This document shows positions 1 through 8,571 of a stretch of DNA of 34,530 bases, piece by piece (within the stretch, counting starts at the first letter, position 1; the number at the start of each line of letters is the position of its first letter). The DNA is from Prolixibacteraceae bacterium (GTDB lineage: Bacteria; Bacteroidota; Bacteroidia; Bacteroidales; Prolixibacteraceae). The position numbers and the translations under genes are program-made. Where the stretch lies: positions 1 through 34,530 of the forward strand of contig JAONJW010000027.1 in assembly GCA_028377305.1 (NCBI GenBank), given 5' to 3'. The notes beneath the pieces are model-generated. The model searched no databases and had not been told where the DNA came from. It saw only the letters and a program-made list of their open reading frames with translations.

Positions 1-26
1 TTACAACAATCTTCCCACAATTTTTG

Positions 27-34
27 TATATTTG
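27..34 (+). promoter_or_regulatory. Bacteroidota -7 promoter element before pgk
   Basis: TATATTTG matches the Bacteroidota housekeeping -7 consensus TAnnTTTG. Transcription would begin near base 41, leaving a leader of about 20 bases before the pgk ATG. No convincing -33 TTTG is visible in the few bases available upstream. Confidence 0.55.
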
Positions 35-63
35 GGGGTCTTAAATATCAAATCGACAAGAAA

Positions 64-1254
64 ATGCAAAACATAGAGACTTACGATTTTTCTGGAAAGA
101 AGGCGTTGATTCGTGTTGACTTCAATGTGCCTCTAGATGAGAATTTTAATATTACTGACGATACACGTATGCGTGCTGCACTTCCTACTATACAGAAAGT
201 GTTGGAAAAAGGTGGTGCTGCAATCATCATGTCGCACCTTGGTCGTCCAAAAGGAGTTGAAGAGAAATTTTCTCTTAAGCCTCTTGTAAAACATTTATCA
301 GAACTTCTTGGTGGAACAAAAGTTGCTATCGCTCCTGACTGTATTGGAGAAGATGTTAAAGCAATGGCTGACGCTATGAAACCAGGAGAGGTATTGTTGC
401 TTGAAAACCTTCGTTTTCATGGCGAAGAGAAAAAAGGTGATGTAGCATTTGCTGAGAAATTGTCTCAACTAGGTGACTGTTGGGTGAACGATGCATTTGG
501 TACAGCTCACCGAGCTCACGCATCAACAGCTGTAATGGCTCAGTTCTTCGTAGAAGATAAGATGTTTGGTAAATTGGTTAAGAGCGAGGTTGAAAGCCTT
601 GATAAAGTCGTTGCTACTCCTGCTCGTCCTTTTACTGCAATTATGGGTGGTGCGAAAGTATCGTCTAAAATTACAATCATCGAAAATATGTTGGACAAAG
701 TGGACAACCTAATTATTGGTGGTGGTATGATCTTTACTTTCGTTAAAGCGTTGGGCGGAAACGTTGGTTCTTCTCTTTGTGAGGACGATTACCTTGAAAT
801 GGCTCGTAACATTGTTGCAAAAGCAAAAGAGAAGAATGTAAACCTTGTTATCGCTTCTGATTGTGTTGCTGCCGATAGCTTCTCTAATGATGCAAAAACT
901 GAAGTTGTTGCTGCTGGAGATATCAAAGAAGGATGGATGGGTCTTGATGTAGGTCCTGATACTATAGAAGAATTCAAGAAAGTGATTGGAGCTTCTAAAA
1001 CAGTTCTTTGGAATGGTCCTGCTGGAGTATTTGAAATGGAGAACTTCGCTGCTGGCACAAAAGCAATCGGTGAAGCTGTTGTTGAGGCTACTAAAGATGG
1101 AGCATTCTCTCTTGTTGGTGGTGGTGACTCTGTTGCTGCAGTTAATAAATTTGATATTGCTAAAGATGTTTCATATATCTCTACCGCTGGTGGTGCATTG
1201 TTGGAATATCTTGAAGGGAAAGAACTTCCTGGTATCGCTGCAGTTCGTAAATAA
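64..1254 (+). CDS. pgk: Phosphoglycerate kinase
   Basis: Cytosolic glycolytic enzyme that transfers the phosphate of 1,3-bisphosphoglycerate to ADP, giving 3-phosphoglycerate and ATP. At 396 residues it has the usual bacterial length. The N-terminal substrate-binding motif RVDFNVP lies near residue 17, the SHLGRP motif near 58, LLLENLRFH near 112, and the C-terminal nucleotide-binding part contains [10 protein letters not shown] and [11 protein letters not shown]. The start ATG lies about 30 bases behind a -7 promoter element, and a strong terminator follows directly, so the gene is probably monocistronic. Nothing is missing or unusual in the sequence. Identification is secure. Confidence 0.98.
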   Translation: MQNIETYDFSGKKALIRVDFNVPLDENFNITDDTRMRAALPTIQKVLEKGGAAIIMSHLGRPKGVEEKFSLKPLVKHLSELLGGTKVAIAPDCIGEDVKAMADAMKPGEVLLLENLRFHGEEKKGDVAFAEKLSQLGDCWVNDAFGTAHRAHASTAVMAQFFVEDKMFGKLVKSEVESLDKVVATPARPFTAIMGGAKVSSKITIIENMLDKVDNLIIGGGMIFTFVKALGGNVGSSLCEDDYLEMARNIVAKAKEKNVNLVIASDCVAADSFSNDAKTEVVAAGDIKEGWMGLDVGPDTIEEFKKVIGASKTVLWNGPAGVFEMENFAAGTKAIGEAVVEATKDGAFSLVGGGDSVAAVNKFDIAKDVSYISTAGGALLEYLEGKELPGIAAVRK

Positions 1255-1274
1255 GACTATTTACAATCATCATA

Positions 1275-1311
1275 TAAAAAAAGCTACCCATATAATGGGT
1301 AGCTTTTTTTA
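1275..1311 (+). terminator. Rho-independent terminator of pgk
   Basis: The arms AAAGCTACCCA and TGGGTAGCTTT are separated by a short AT loop and followed by a run of T. It sits 20 bases past the pgk stop and ends the pgk transcript. Confidence 0.9.
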
Positions 1312-1612
1312 TATGTCAATTTAGTGTGATATGTTTCTCGTGAAGGGTTAGGATAGAAAAATAGCTTCTCTAATATCAGAGAAAAATGAAAATAATAATC
1401 CAAAGAAAAAGCAGTCGCACTGTTAATAAAAGATAAAACTATAGTTTGTTCAGAACCATTGTCTATGAGATCTGTTTTATTTTTGGAAACTGATTGTTTT
1501 AAAGCGAAATTCTATTTTCCCCAACCCGTATTTTGGCACTTTTTGATTAACACTTTTTGAGTATAAATATTCGCTTTAGTAACATATGGTGGATTTTAAT
1601 TGTTTAAAACAG
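1312..1612. other. Gene-free stretch between pgk and the S4-domain gene
   Basis: No ORF worth calling. A TAnnTTTG match on the plus strand (TATTTTTG, 1478-1485) and two segments able to pair (AAAGCGAA near 1501 with TTCGCTTT near 1570) hint at a transcribed, folded RNA reaching the hairpin at 1613-1644. The support is weak: there is no matching -33 element and no recognised RNA family. Confidence 0.3.
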
Positions 1613-1644
1613 AAACGGTAGTATTTGGGAGATACTACCGTTTT
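1613..1644 (-). terminator. Terminator downstream of the S4-domain gene
   Basis: The inverted repeat AACGGTAGTAT / ATACTACCGTT has a short loop and T-rich sequence on both sides. It lies just past the stop of the S4-domain gene and probably ends the three-gene minus-strand run; it could also act on plus-strand transcripts. Confidence 0.7.
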
Positions 1645-1648
1645 CTAT

Positions 1649-1861
1649 TTATACTAGAATGATTTTTCCGTCTATTAGTTCTGGAATTTCAATGACATCT
1701 CCAGGAACTAATTTAGCTCTATATCGATGTTCGGGTTCTCCATTTCTAAGAATGATTCCATCATCGACCATCATTTTTGCTTGTCCTCCACTCTCTGCGA
1801 TACGTAAGATCTTTAATAGTTTAATAAGAGGAATAAATTCATCTGTTACTTTAAACTCCAT
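1649..1861 (-). CDS. Small S4-domain RNA-binding protein (YbcJ-like)
   Basis: A 70-residue protein made almost wholly of one S4 RNA-binding fold. The signature LLKILRIAESGGQAKMMVDDG (residues 15-35) corresponds to the helix-turn of S4 domains, followed by the RVNGE-like strand turn ILRNGEPEHRYRAKL and the GDVIEI motif near residue 55. Such stand-alone proteins resemble YbcJ/YaaA and are thought to bind structured RNA, but the target is not known. It lies 34 bases downstream of the peptidase gene on the same strand and is followed by a terminator, so it is probably the last gene of that transcript. The fold is clear; the cellular role is open. Confidence 0.85.
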   Translation of the reverse strand: MEFKVTDEFIPLIKLLKILRIAESGGQAKMMVDDGIILRNGEPEHRYRAKLVPGDVIEIPELIDGKIILV

Positions 1862-1895
1862 AGCTATATGTTTTTAGACTAACAGGACTAGATCC

Positions 1896-2975
1896 TTATA
1901 GTTTTAATTGTTTAGACTCATTCTTAGAAAGAGCCGTCTTATTAAGCATGATACAAACAGTCTTTAAGCGAACAAAGTCTTCAGACATGTAAAGATAACC
2001 ACCATATTTATTAGAATTGCTATTCCAAGAATTTTTAATGATATAGTAGTCCTTACCATCTTTTGTCGCTTTCCCGACAAGATGCATAAGATGGTCATCT
2101 GTAGTTGTTTTGTTGAAGAACGTTTTTTGTCTTGCTTCTTGACTTACATTAGTTCCCTCTGGAAGATAGGCTACTCCATTATTATGTTGGAAGGTCTTTT
2201 CTGAAACATCTCCATCCCATACAACAGAGTATCCCTTCTCTAGGGCATAATCAATAATCTTCACCAAACGGTCAACAGGGACATTGTAGTAGGATCCATT
2301 ACTCCAATTATCCGGGATCTCTAATACGAATGGTTTGTTAAATTGATGGTGTGTATAGCTCGTTATCTCAATATAATTGTTTAAATCTAGCCCCAAAGAC
2401 GCAAAGAACGTTCTTGGGGTATAGTTTTTCCCATCAAAGTTGAAATTAGTAGGTTCCTGTCCAAAGTATTTATCTAAAATTTCATCCGCATCTTCTTGCC
2501 AATCATCTGAAAGTACTTTCTTCCCGTTGTTTTTTTTAAGTTCTCGCTTAAGTTCTTTTACTAGGGCAGAATGGTTATGTACTTTCCCATATGTGTTTCC
2601 AAGATATGCTTCTTGAGGGACAATCCCTATTGCTTTAATAGCGTAAATTACATCATGAGCTTGTCCTCCTTGACTAAAATTAGTCTTTCCTTGTCTCAAT
2701 ACAAAGTTCTCAATTTTCTGGTGGTAAGCTTCCTTTACTGCAAACATCTCAGAAAGATCATACTTCTTATTTTGATATTTTATCAATTCAGATTCAAGAA
2801 AAGATATTGTAGAAAAGCCCCAGCAAGTTCCTGTTTGTTGTTGATCTTTTACAGTTGTGTTAGGAATCTCGTATATGAAATGATATTCATTTTGTTTGGC
2901 CTGTGCCTTAATCGAAATTCCACACATCAATGCGATGATGACTAGTACAGATCTTATTTGGTTAATGGTTTTCAT
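1896..2975 (-). CDS. Secreted papain-family cysteine peptidase (bleomycin hydrolase/PepC-like, C1B)
   Basis: A 359-residue C1-family peptidase. Residues 1-26 look like a signal peptide: a hydrophobic core VLVIIALMCGISI ending in AQA. The active-site block DQQQTGTCWGFS holds the nucleophile Cys51. The catalytic His is probably in HLMHLVG and the Asn in IIKNSWN, both in the last third. The order and spacing fit the C1B bleomycin hydrolase/aminopeptidase C group. It is shorter than the roughly 450-residue cytosolic family members and carries an export signal, so the substrate is more likely peptides in the periplasm or outside. It follows the YjbR gene with only 5 bases between, so the two are probably co-transcribed. 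Confidence 0.88.
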   Translation of the reverse strand: MKTINQIRSVLVIIALMCGISIKAQAKQNEYHFIYEIPNTTVKDQQQTGTCWGFSTISFLESELIKYQNKKYDLSEMFAVKEAYHQKIENFVLRQGKTNFSQGGQAHDVIYAIKAIGIVPQEAYLGNTYGKVHNHSALVKELKRELKKNNGKKVLSDDWQEDADEILDKYFGQEPTNFNFDGKNYTPRTFFASLGLDLNNYIEITSYTHHQFNKPFVLEIPDNWSNGSYYNVPVDRLVKIIDYALEKGYSVVWDGDVSEKTFQHNNGVAYLPEGTNVSQEARQKTFFNKTTTDDHLMHLVGKATKDGKDYYIIKNSWNSNSNKYGGYLYMSEDFVRLKTVCIMLNKTALSKNESKQLKL

Positions 2976-2980
2976 ATTTA

Positions 2981-3337
2981 TTATTTCTCGTGACTTGATT
3001 GTTTTATCTTAGGAAGTTTATCCCATACAAGTTGGTAGGAGTGATCGATCCATTGAATCATGAGTTGGCTGGGTATATTATCTAAGGAGGTAATTGTATT
3101 CCAATGTCTTTTGTTCATGTGATACCCTGGAATTACAAAATCATAGATTTCACGTAGCTGAATGGCTTTTTCTGGATCGCACTTAAGATTCATCCTATTG
3201 GGATGCTTCAGTATTAACAATCCAAACATCTTATCATGCACCTTAAATACAAGAGCTGAATCACCAAAAGGCATACTTTCTGATGCAAAAGATTTTTGAA
3301 GACAATACTCTCTGATTTGCTCAATATTCATGATCAA
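2981..3337 (-). CDS. MmcQ/YjbR family protein
   Basis: A 118-residue protein of the MmcQ/YjbR (double-wing, CyaY-like fold) family. The diagnostic stretch runs from SMPFGDSALVFKV near residue 21 through LKCDPEKAIQLRE near 50 to VIPGYHMNKRHWNTI near 68. The family is often labelled DNA-binding from its fold, but no reaction or partner is established. The ATG at 3331 is as likely a start as the one at 3337 two codons before it. It heads the minus-strand run with the peptidase and S4 genes and diverges from the response regulator gene. Confidence 0.88.
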   Translation of the reverse strand: MIMNIEQIREYCLQKSFASESMPFGDSALVFKVHDKMFGLLILKHPNRMNLKCDPEKAIQLREIYDFVIPGYHMNKRHWNTITSLDNIPSQLMIQWIDHSYQLVWDKLPKIKQSSHEK

Positions 3338-3429
3338 TTATTAATAAGGATTTTAAAACACAAAGTAATGAATTATTTATCTATTTGTAAATGCTTTTGT
3401 TGGCTATTTATTATCCACTTTTTTTGAGT

Positions 3430-3437
3430 TATTTTTG
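3430..3437 (+). promoter_or_regulatory. -7 promoter element before the response regulator
   Basis: TATTTTTG matches TAnnTTTG and lies 30 bases before the ATG at 3467. No TTTG stands at the ideal 19-21 base distance upstream. Confidence 0.5.
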
Positions 3438-3466
3438 TCCTATATAAAACAATTCACAATCGACAA

Positions 3467-3847
3467 ATGACACAAGATATTGGAGACATGAATTATATGG
3501 TATTGGTCGTAGATGATGAGCCAGTTAATTCCATGTTAATGAAGAAGTATTTGCAAGAAATGGGGATTTCTTGTGTTCAGGCTGGCTCTTACCATGAAGT
3601 AGTCGAAGCGGTTAATACAACTGAATTTGATTTAATACTGATGGATTACAAACTTCCAGGTCGCACAGGTATCGAAATTTCAGAAGAGTTAAAGCAAAGC
3701 CATCCTGATATAAAGATTTGTATTCAAACGGCATTAGAGTGTGAGGATATTAGCGAACGAGTTGATAATGGTTTCTTCGTTGGATATATTTCTAAGCCCT
3801 TTAGAAGAGAGCTTTTCTATAAGGAGATAAAAAATAGTCTTCAATAG
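3467..3847 (+). CDS. Single-domain (CheY-like) response regulator
   Basis: A 126-residue receiver domain with no output domain. The acidic pocket is Asp16-Asp17, the phospho-acceptor is Asp60 in ILMDYKLPG, the switch threonine is Thr88 and the conserved lysine is Lys110 in ISKPF, so it should be phosphorylatable. No kinase gene is adjacent, making it an orphan; it may shuttle phosphate or bind a partner protein. The ATG at 3488 is an alternative start closer to the domain edge, but the promoter position fits 3467. Its 3' end overlaps the 3' end of yraN by seven bases with no terminator between, so the two transcripts probably run into each other. Confidence 0.93.
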   Translation: MTQDIGDMNYMVLVVDDEPVNSMLMKKYLQEMGISCVQAGSYHEVVEAVNTTEFDLILMDYKLPGRTGIEISEELKQSHPDIKICIQTALECEDISERVDNGFFVGYISKPFRRELFYKEIKNSLQ

Positions 3848-4206
3848 TCCAGAGCATTAAAAGCAGATACTATATGTTTAACAGATGGTGGAGTTTGATC
3901 CGTGTTTACTATGATAACATCAAATCGCACTTCTCTTTCTGGTACTTTTAATTGAATATATAGTTCTGCACACTTTATTAAGTTCCGAATCTTGTTTTGA
4001 GGAATAAGTTCACGAAGATCCACTTTTTGCCATTTCTCTCTATTCTTTACTTCTACAAAAACAAGAATGTCATGATCTAAACATACTAGATCAATCTCTT
4101 TATGATCTTGTGTCCAATTTCGATATAGAATTGTGTAATCTTGTTGCTTAAGGAAATCGGCTGCTGCTTGTTCGCCAATTTTACCTTTCTCTTTTTGTGT
4201 TTTCAA
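3841..4206 (-). CDS. yraN: YraN family (UPF0102) nuclease-fold protein
   Basis: A 121-residue UPF0102 protein with the restriction-endonuclease-like core: KGKIGEQAAADFL near residue 7, YRNW near 28, the acidic motif EIDLVCLD near 37 and VFVEVKNR near 50. The D-x(n)-E-x-K arrangement of metal-dependent nucleases is therefore intact. Members commonly sit near rnhB, but here the neighbours are ldcA upstream and a convergent response regulator. The biochemical role of the family is not settled; a part in DNA processing is likely. The 78 bases between ldcA and this gene contain no obvious terminator, so co-transcription is possible. Confidence 0.9.
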   Translation of the reverse strand: MKTQKEKGKIGEQAAADFLKQQDYTILYRNWTQDHKEIDLVCLDHDILVFVEVKNREKWQKVDLRELIPQNKIRNLIKCAELYIQLKVPEREVRFDVIIVNTDQTPPSVKHIVSAFNALDY

Positions 4207-4284
4207 TTTACTATAAAATAATGATTGTCCCTGCTATTAAGGAGAAACAGTAAATAGATTGGAAAGTTTATTAAAGGAGGATAT

Positions 4285-5181
4285 TTAATGATAATCAAGT
4301 TTTATCATTTGATCTTTGTAAGAAAGTTTAACATGAGCCCCGAGTATAATTGGATGATTCTCTGTAATATGTCCTATCGGAGCATCATGTATGAGCTGAA
4401 AATTGTGTGTAGTAGATAATCGTCTCAGATTGTCTACTAGTCCGTAAGGCATGGGATGATTCCCCTCTTTTATCATGGTGAATGTTCCGATCATTAGTGC
4501 GCTAATTTGATTGAGAACCCCTCCAAAAGATAGGTTTTCCATCATTCTGTCAAGATGATAATGGTACTCATCGACATCTTCAATGACTAAAATCTTGTTT
4601 TGATAATTGAAATCAAGATCGGTCCCACGAAGTGAATGAATAATAGATAGATTTCCACCAATGATTTCTCCGGTGATATCGTAGGGAAGATCCATATGGG
4701 CAGTATTCCACTTTACCCCTTTTTTATTTCCTTTGAGAAGATCTATTGTAATGTCAACGTAAGGTTTTGATTCTTGGAACTGTGATATCATTGGAGCATG
4801 AATAGATGCAATATTTAGGCTTTGTAGTTTTTGATGTAATATAGTAATGTCACTATAACCGATCATCCATTTTGGGCTTTCAATAAACTTCTTCCAGTCT
4901 AGTTTGGGCATGCATTTAATTGTTCCATATCCACCTCTCGCCATCCATATAGCTTTTGCTTCCGTGTGATCAAGTGCCCATTGTAGATCAAATGTTCTTT
5001 GACTATCTGTTCCTGCAAAAGGACCTTCTTGGTGATATAAATATCTTCCCTCCATGGTTCGAAAACCTTGATCATGAAGATATGAAATACCATAACTTAA
5101 TTGACAAGGAGAGATACAGCCCGCAGGTGATATAATTAAAATGAGGTCATTCTTCTTTAGATTTGGTGGCAAAAACGTCAT
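4285..5181 (-). CDS. ldcA: LD-carboxypeptidase (peptidase family S66)
   Basis: Murein tetrapeptide LD-carboxypeptidase-like enzyme, which removes the terminal D-alanine from peptidoglycan tetrapeptides during recycling. Family S66 marks are LIISPAG at the N terminus, the nucleophile serine in MIGYSDIT, the glutamate in LVIEDVDE and the histidine in APIGHI, so the Ser-Glu-His triad is present. The open frame extends up to 5244, but a TATTTTTG promoter element lies inside that extension (5223-5230), and the first 21 residues look unlike the family. I therefore place the start at the ATG ending at 5181; 5205 is possible. The product is then 298 residues, normal for the family. No signal peptide, so cytosolic. 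Confidence 0.9.
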   Translation of the reverse strand: MTFLPPNLKKNDLILIISPAGCISPCQLSYGISYLHDQGFRTMEGRYLYHQEGPFAGTDSQRTFDLQWALDHTEAKAIWMARGGYGTIKCMPKLDWKKFIESPKWMIGYSDITILHQKLQSLNIASIHAPMISQFQESKPYVDITIDLLKGNKKGVKWNTAHMDLPYDITGEIIGGNLSIIHSLRGTDLDFNYQNKILVIEDVDEYHYHLDRMMENLSFGGVLNQISALMIGTFTMIKEGNHPMPYGLVDNLRRLSTTHNFQLIHDAPIGHITENHPIILGAHVKLSYKDQMIKLDYH

Positions 5182-5222
5182 GATAAGGTCAATTTTTATT
5201 GTCATCAGAAAATCAATGTAAG

Positions 5223-5230
5223 CAAAAATA
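5223..5230 (-). promoter_or_regulatory. -7 promoter element for ldcA
   Basis: Read on the minus strand this is TATTTTTG. Transcription would begin near 5216, about 35 bases before the preferred ATG at 5181. It lies within the longest possible ldcA ORF and so argues against a start at 5244. Confidence 0.5.
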
Positions 5231-5261
5231 AAGAATTCTGTCATTTTTCATTTGTACTGAT

Positions 5262-5269
5262 TATCTTTG
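5262..5269 (+). promoter_or_regulatory. -7 promoter element for metG
   Basis: TATCTTTG is the commonest form of TAnnTTTG. It would give a leader of roughly 90 bases before metG. No good -33 match at the ideal spacing; a TTTG lies 10 bases upstream instead. Confidence 0.45.
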
Positions 5270-5366
5270 CATTTCAACTTGGTGGATTGTTCACATTAAA
5301 TAAACAATTCACATCAAGAAAATGATTTTAAAGAAGTATAAATACATAAATATAAGATAGCAGAAG

Positions 5367-7400
5367 ATGAAAGATTTTAAGAGAACACTGATTACATCTG
5401 CCTTGCCGTATGCAAATGGCCCTGTACATATTGGTCACCTTGCGGGAGTTTATGTTCCTGCAGATATTTATGCACGCTATCTACGAATGCAGGGACAAGA
5501 AGTACTTTTTATTGGAGGATCGGATGAGCATGGTGTTCCCATTACTTTAAAAGCAAAGAACGAAGGTGTTACACCTCAAGATATTGTAGATAAGTATCAC
5601 AATATTATTAAGAATGCTTTTAAGGATTTTGGTATCTCTTTCGATGTCTATTCTCGTACAACTAGTGAAACACATAAAGAGACTGCTTCGGAGTTCTTTA
5701 AAACACTACATGAAAATGGAAAATTTGTTGAAAAGACAACTGAACAATATTACGATAAAGAAGCAAACCAATTCCTAGCGGATAGATATATTATCGGAAC
5801 ATGTCCGAAATGTAGTTTTGAGAAAGCTTATGGTGACCAATGTGAGAGTTGCGGTTCGTCATTAAACGCAACGGATTTGATTAACCCTAAATCAGTATTG
5901 AGTGGTGGTGACCTGCAATTAAAAGAGACCACCCACTGGTATTTGCCTTTGGATCAATATGAACCATGGTTAAAAGAGTGGATACTAGAAGGACATAAAG
6001 AGTGGAAATCAAATGTTTATGGTCAGTGTAAATCATGGTTAGATGGAGGTCTTCATCCTCGTGCTGTGACGCGTGATCTTGATTGGGGAGTTCCAGTTCC
6101 AGTTGAAGGAGCTGAAGGTAAAGTCCTTTATGTGTGGTTTGATGCCCCCATTGGATATATTTCTGCAACTAAAGAGTGTACATCAGAATGGGAGAAGTAT
6201 TGGAAAGATGAAGATACTAAGATGGTTCACTTTATTGGTAAAGATAATATTGTATTCCACTGTATCATTTTCCCTTCGATGCTGAAGGCTGAAGGATCTT
6301 ATATTCTACCGGAGAATGTTCCTTCAAATGAGTTCTTGAATCTAGAGGGAGATAAAATATCGACTTCTCGTAATTGGGCCGTATGGTTGCATGAATACCT
6401 TGAGGAATTCCCTGGTAAAGAGGACGTATTGAAATATGTCTTGACAGCTAATGCTCCTGAGACTAAAGATAACGACTTTACTTGGAAAGATTTTCAGGCA
6501 AGAAATAATAATGAGTTGGTTGCTGTGTTTGGTAACTTTGTAAACCGAGCGATGGTGCTAACTCAAAAGTATTACAATGGGGAGGTGCCAGCTTTAGGTA
6601 CACTTTCTGATTTTGATAAAGAGGTGATCGAAACCATGGGGACTTTTAGAGCAAGGATCGAAAAGTCTATTGAGAATTATCGTTTCAGAGAAGCACTTAA
6701 AGAGGCAATGGAACTAGCTCGTCTAGGTAACAAATATCTTGCAGATAGTGAGCCTTGGAAAGTCGTTAAGAGTGATGAAAAACGAGTAGAGACTATCATG
6801 AACATCTGTATTCAGATCACTGCTAATCTGACAATTGCCTTTGAGCCATTCATGCCGAAAACAACGGAGACATTAAGAGGATTCTTAAATGTTTCAGCAT
6901 TTTCATGGAGCCAATTAGGTGATATGAATCTTATTTCTGCGGGGCACACTGTAAACAAACCTGAGTTGTTGTTTGAGAAGATTGAAGATAAAACAATCCA
7001 AGCTCAGGTTGATAAGCTTCTAGAAACAAAGAAAGCCAATGAAATTGCACAGGCTGAAGTTTCTCCCATAAAAGAGAATATACAATTTGATGATTTCTCA
7101 AAGATGGATTTACGTGTCGGGACTATCGTTGAAGCAACTAAAGTGGCAAAAACAAAGAAGCTGTTAAAACTAACAGTGGATACAGGTATTGATACTAGAA
7201 CAGTCGTTTCAGGAATTGCGGAGTATTACAAATCTGAGGATATCATAGGAAAACAGGTTTCAATCTTAGTGAACTTAGCACCTAAGACACTTAAAGGGAT
7301 TGAGTCTCAAGGGATGATCCTAATGGCAGAGAATGCAGATGGAACTCTTTCTTTTGTTTCTCCAGATGCGACATTAAAAAATGGGAGTGAGATTCGCTAA
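5367..7400 (+). CDS. metG: Methionyl-tRNA synthetase with C-terminal tRNA-binding domain
   Basis: Charges tRNA-Met with methionine, including initiator tRNA. The class I motif is [14 protein letters not shown] near residue 15, and the zinc knuckle has CPKC and CESC near residues 148 and 161. The KMSKS-equivalent is KISTS near residue 335. The anticodon-binding helical domain follows. The last 110 residues form a Trbp111/EMAP-type tRNA-binding domain ([15 protein letters not shown] through [12 protein letters not shown]), which makes the enzyme dimeric in relatives. At 677 residues it has the usual length of two-part bacterial MetRS. It is transcribed alone from the divergent region with ldcA and closed by a terminator at 7425. 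Confidence 0.98.
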   Translation: MKDFKRTLITSALPYANGPVHIGHLAGVYVPADIYARYLRMQGQEVLFIGGSDEHGVPITLKAKNEGVTPQDIVDKYHNIIKNAFKDFGISFDVYSRTTSETHKETASEFFKTLHENGKFVEKTTEQYYDKEANQFLADRYIIGTCPKCSFEKAYGDQCESCGSSLNATDLINPKSVLSGGDLQLKETTHWYLPLDQYEPWLKEWILEGHKEWKSNVYGQCKSWLDGGLHPRAVTRDLDWGVPVPVEGAEGKVLYVWFDAPIGYISATKECTSEWEKYWKDEDTKMVHFIGKDNIVFHCIIFPSMLKAEGSYILPENVPSNEFLNLEGDKISTSRNWAVWLHEYLEEFPGKEDVLKYVLTANAPETKDNDFTWKDFQARNNNELVAVFGNFVNRAMVLTQKYYNGEVPALGTLSDFDKEVIETMGTFRARIEKSIENYRFREALKEAMELARLGNKYLADSEPWKVVKSDEKRVETIMNICIQITANLTIAFEPFMPKTTETLRGFLNVSAFSWSQLGDMNLISAGHTVNKPELLFEKIEDKTIQAQVDKLLETKKANEIAQAEVSPIKENIQFDDFSKMDLRVGTIVEATKVAKTKKLLKLTVDTGIDTRTVVSGIAEYYKSEDIIGKQVSILVNLAPKTLKGIESQGMILMAENADGTLSFVSPDATLKNGSEIR

Positions 7401-7424
7401 GAGGCGTTCTCTTTCGAATATAAT

Positions 7425-7466
7425 AAGGTGTTGCTCTACCAAATGGTCGGGTGGCACCTTTTAATT
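7425..7466. terminator. Bidirectional terminator between metG and the HU/SPOR gene
   Basis: The two arms (7425-7441 and 7444-7460) pair at 16 of 17 positions counting G-U pairs, with AAGGTG/CACCTT at the base and T-rich DNA on either side. It lies between two convergent genes and can serve both. Confidence 0.75.
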
Positions 7467-7476
7467 TAATAGGGGT

Positions 7477-8358
7477 TTAGTAGACTTTCTTTTTCCATAA
7501 ATCTAGACCAGGGAAAGATGATTTAATAACATCAACGGTTTGAGATGCGCTATCTGATAGAAAAAGCTGTGTAGAGCAGACTTGATAAATGCCCCCCTCT
7601 TTAGATATGATATGAAATTTAGAAGGTAGTATTTTCTCTAACTTGTCAAGAACACTAGATGCATTCGCATATTCGTGAAAAGACCCTGCAATGATTTGGA
7701 TTTGCACCTCTGTTATTGATTGGTAATATACGGTATTTTCTTGATCCATATTGAGAGCTTCTGTAGAAGGGAAAAAAGAAGCTTTTAAGGACGATTCTAT
7801 GTGGTGTTGGAAGGAGCGAGGAATACATAGCATCAGAACAAGAGCTGCCGCTGCAGTCACCTTGGAGAGAATATGGTTATTCCCAACTATCGATGGCACT
7901 TTACTCTTATAATGGGCTATTTTAGTATTGGTAGCATGAGATAAATTCTGAAAAACAACATCTTCTAATCCAAAGCAATCTATCTTAATACTACTTTTTT
8001 TAGAAATCATTTTCATCGAGATATACCCTTTATGATCCATGCTAAGTGTCCCTAAATGGTCAATCAGAATCTTATTCCCTTCGCTTAACTCTTTGTAGCA
8101 CCATAGAGTCCAATCCACAATCATGTCTGATGCTTCTTTGAAACTGCATTTCTGAACAGCACATATTAAGCTCGCTAGTATACCATTATCTTTTACGATA
8201 TGGTTATTGAAAGATATAATGTCATGCGGCACATTAAATACACGTTCAGAAGAGTCCCATTTTGCTGAAATATGCTGTACTATTAATGCGCCAATATTGG
8301 GAATAATAATACAATCATGCCTTTCTAACCATATATGGAAAAATTGCTCTAGCTTCAT
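7477..8358 (-). CDS. HU-CCDC81 / SPOR domain membrane protein
   Basis: A 293-residue protein of a type found in Bacteroidota. Residues 1-130 match the two HU-like halves of the HU-CCDC81 family: HDCIIIPNIGALIVQ near residue 14, VKDNGILASLI near 55 and the second half ending in SIKIDCFG. One membrane segment lies near residues 163-180 (VTAAAALVLMLCIP). The SPOR domain occupies about 217-290, with QIQIIAGSFHEYANAS and YQVCSTQLF. SPOR domains bind denuded glycan strands at division sites, so the protein probably spans the inner membrane with its HU part in the cytosol. Whether that part binds DNA is unknown. A -7 element (8469-8476) gives a leader of about 100 bases. Confidence 0.85.
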   Translation of the reverse strand: MKLEQFFHIWLERHDCIIIPNIGALIVQHISAKWDSSERVFNVPHDIISFNNHIVKDNGILASLICAVQKCSFKEASDMIVDWTLWCYKELSEGNKILIDHLGTLSMDHKGYISMKMISKKSSIKIDCFGLEDVVFQNLSHATNTKIAHYKSKVPSIVGNNHILSKVTAAAALVLMLCIPRSFQHHIESSLKASFFPSTEALNMDQENTVYYQSITEVQIQIIAGSFHEYANASSVLDKLEKILPSKFHIISKEGGIYQVCSTQLFLSDSASQTVDVIKSSFPGLDLWKKKVY

Positions 8359-8468
8359 TTTAAATACTTGTTACTGTCTATGTATTAGGTTGATATGAAA
8401 TATGTTTCGATTCTATATTTTCTATACTTATTCTCCCCTAATTTAACGTAAAAAGGTGACTTCTTGTT

Positions 8469-8476
8469 CAAAAGTA
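8469..8476 (-). promoter_or_regulatory. -7 promoter element for the HU/SPOR gene
   Basis: The minus-strand reading TACTTTTG matches TAnnTTTG. The expected leader is about 100 bases. No TTTG at the ideal -33 distance. Confidence 0.4.
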
Positions 8477-8529
8477 TCAATTCTTTGTTTAATAAGAAAG
8501 AATCTTTCTGTTCTTCATGTTAAAATCCA

Positions 8530-8537
8530 TACCTTTG
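8530..8537 (+). promoter_or_regulatory. -7 promoter element for galE
   Basis: TACCTTTG matches TAnnTTTG and lies 34 bases before the galE ATG. At the expected -33 distance the sequence is TTCTG, a partial match to TTTG. Confidence 0.55.
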
Positions 8538-8571
8538 TAACTCACAGTATACAATATAAAAAAATAAACCA

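Noticed and set aside
986-1324. ORF overlapping the end of pgk in another frame
   Set aside because: It is a shadow of pgk; the product is low in complexity, and the frame runs through the pgk terminator.
5040-5070. T-loop-like GGTTCGAA as part of a tRNA
   Set aside because: It lies inside ldcA, and no cloverleaf or CCA end can be built around it; no tRNA was found elsewhere either.
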